Below are positions 63,193 through 64,000 of a stretch of DNA of 64,000 bases, one piece after another. Position 1 is the first letter of the stretch. Each line of letters starts with the position of its first letter. The position numbers and the translations under genes were made by a program. The notes below the pieces were generated by a model. That model had not been told where the DNA came from and did no database searches. It worked only from the letters and a program-made list of their open reading frames with translations. Origin of the DNA: Bactericera cockerelli (lineage: Eukaryota; Arthropoda; Insecta; Hemiptera; Triozidae); assembly GCA_024516035.1 (NCBI GenBank), contig CM044965.1:26203141-26267140 (forward strand), given 5' to 3'.

Positions 63193-64000
63193 ATTATATC
63201 ATAAAGAGATATAAGGTATACATAAAATATAGAGATAAGGTATAATGCCATAAAAGTAAATTACATGATTATATATCAACACACCAAATTACATACACGC
63301 AATTTGTTTATTTCAAGGACAACAATAGTGGCGAGTTATTTTCTCAAGTCATGCTCAGCAGAGTTTGAGACTCAAGCATAACTCACTCGTTAGTGAGTTG
63401 AGTCACTCGGGCTGAACTTTGAGTTATTGTTGTATGGTGATTAGGGTGAACTTGAGTTTTCCTACACTCGTGAGTTTGAGGGTTGAGTATAGACTCTATC
63501 AGGCACGGACGGTGGGACAATGGTTTGGGGGTGCTGCCATATAAACCGGACTAAAATGGAATTTATTGAGTCGGACTCTCAGTATCTAAAGAGTTTAAGT
63601 TTGTTTACCATGCCAGTCATAATATTTTTATTTTTTTTAGTTTAGATCCCATCCTATGTTTTTTTGAGGTGATTTATTTCGTTTATGAATTAAATGAATA
63701 AGAAAATCAAAAGTATGCTTAATTATTCTAGAAGTGTGTGATAATGTTTATTGTGTACGAGAAAATTCTCTCTTCTTTTTTTCGTCGGGGGTGCTACAGA
63801 GAAATGTTTGTTTTATAATGTCCTATAACTCGTTAACATTTTTTTTTTACCATAGCTCTGAAACACCCTATGTGTAAATACAATTTATTACTGTGCAGCT
63901 GAGCACACCGAGTAGAGAATCCGTCAATAAGTGTAACACTTGCAAAAATTTAATTACAGTGTTAAGAAAATTGGTGTGATTTATTCAGTAACACTTGCAA
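63193..64000. other. Terminal stretch with right half of inverted repeat
   Basis: GGGGGTGCTGCCATATAAAC at 63526 pairs with 62160-62190. GGGGGTGCTACAGAGAAATG near 63787 and GTGTAACACTTGCAAAAATT near the end may be part of another repeat. No gene recognised. Confidence 0.5.

Overview
This is intronic and intergenic DNA from an animal nuclear genome, almost certainly an insect. I suspect a hemipteran from the repeat style but cannot prove it. The genes have introns with GT..AG boundaries, the background is AT-rich, and most of the window is transposable elements, tRNA-derived SINEs, microsatellites and minisatellites. There are no operons, ribosome binding sites, CRISPR arrays or other prokaryotic features.

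Region 1 (1-6387, minus strand) is the 5' two thirds of an Orai gene (the CRAC calcium channel pore; Drosophila olf186-F family). Three phase-compatible coding exons lie at 6387-6247, 3260-3168 and 2440-2290. The last coding exon(s) lie beyond position 1. Intron 1 holds a 2.4-kb fold-back element and a retrotransposon-tail fragment fused in frame behind exon 1. The next intron begins with a >2.2-kb tandem array built from copies of the exon's own 3' end and its splice donor. About 45 extra donors sit in a row, which is the most striking feature of the window.

Region 2 (6.4-17.9 kb) is repeats only: two long palindromic elements with TACAGGGTG ends, a hAT-like MITE with an 8-bp target duplication, a PIF/Harbinger-like MITE, SINEs, an element loaded with (CA)n, and a GC-rich island with a TATA-like box.

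Region 3 (17.99-20.39 kb, minus) is an intact 799-residue single-exon ORF of unknown function.

Region 4 (20.7-31.6 kb) has SINE clusters and an internally deleted LINE with an intact ORF1 (FP25K-like nucleic-acid-binding protein) at 22.6-23.4 kb.

Region 5 (32-37 kb) is a roughly 5-kb T-rich minisatellite of AATTTTGATTTTTA-type units. It is interrupted by a Tc1/mariner-like element whose TACAGGGTG ends and decayed transposase tie the window's palindromes to that superfamily.

Region 6 (38-45 kb) has nested SINEs and a 5'-truncated LINE with an intact 911-residue reverse transcriptase ORF, inserted into a SINE-like repeat. Region 7 (45-53 kb) has two candidate exons on the plus strand (46387-46494 and 52495-52716) among repeats. 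Region 8 (52.7-56.4 kb) has a 27-bp minisatellite, a 1.6-kb palindrome with seven concentric pairs of TACAGGGTG-type ends, and a (GT)n-rich element. Region 9 (56.7-64 kb) has a hairpin MITE, a PIF/Harbinger-like MITE beside a broken LINE, and a second LINE tail split by a SINE with matching target duplications.

Only Orai, the 799-residue ORF and perhaps the plus-strand exons look like host genes. The rest records insertion of one repeat into another; several insertions can be ordered from target-site duplications and from empty sites visible in the same window.
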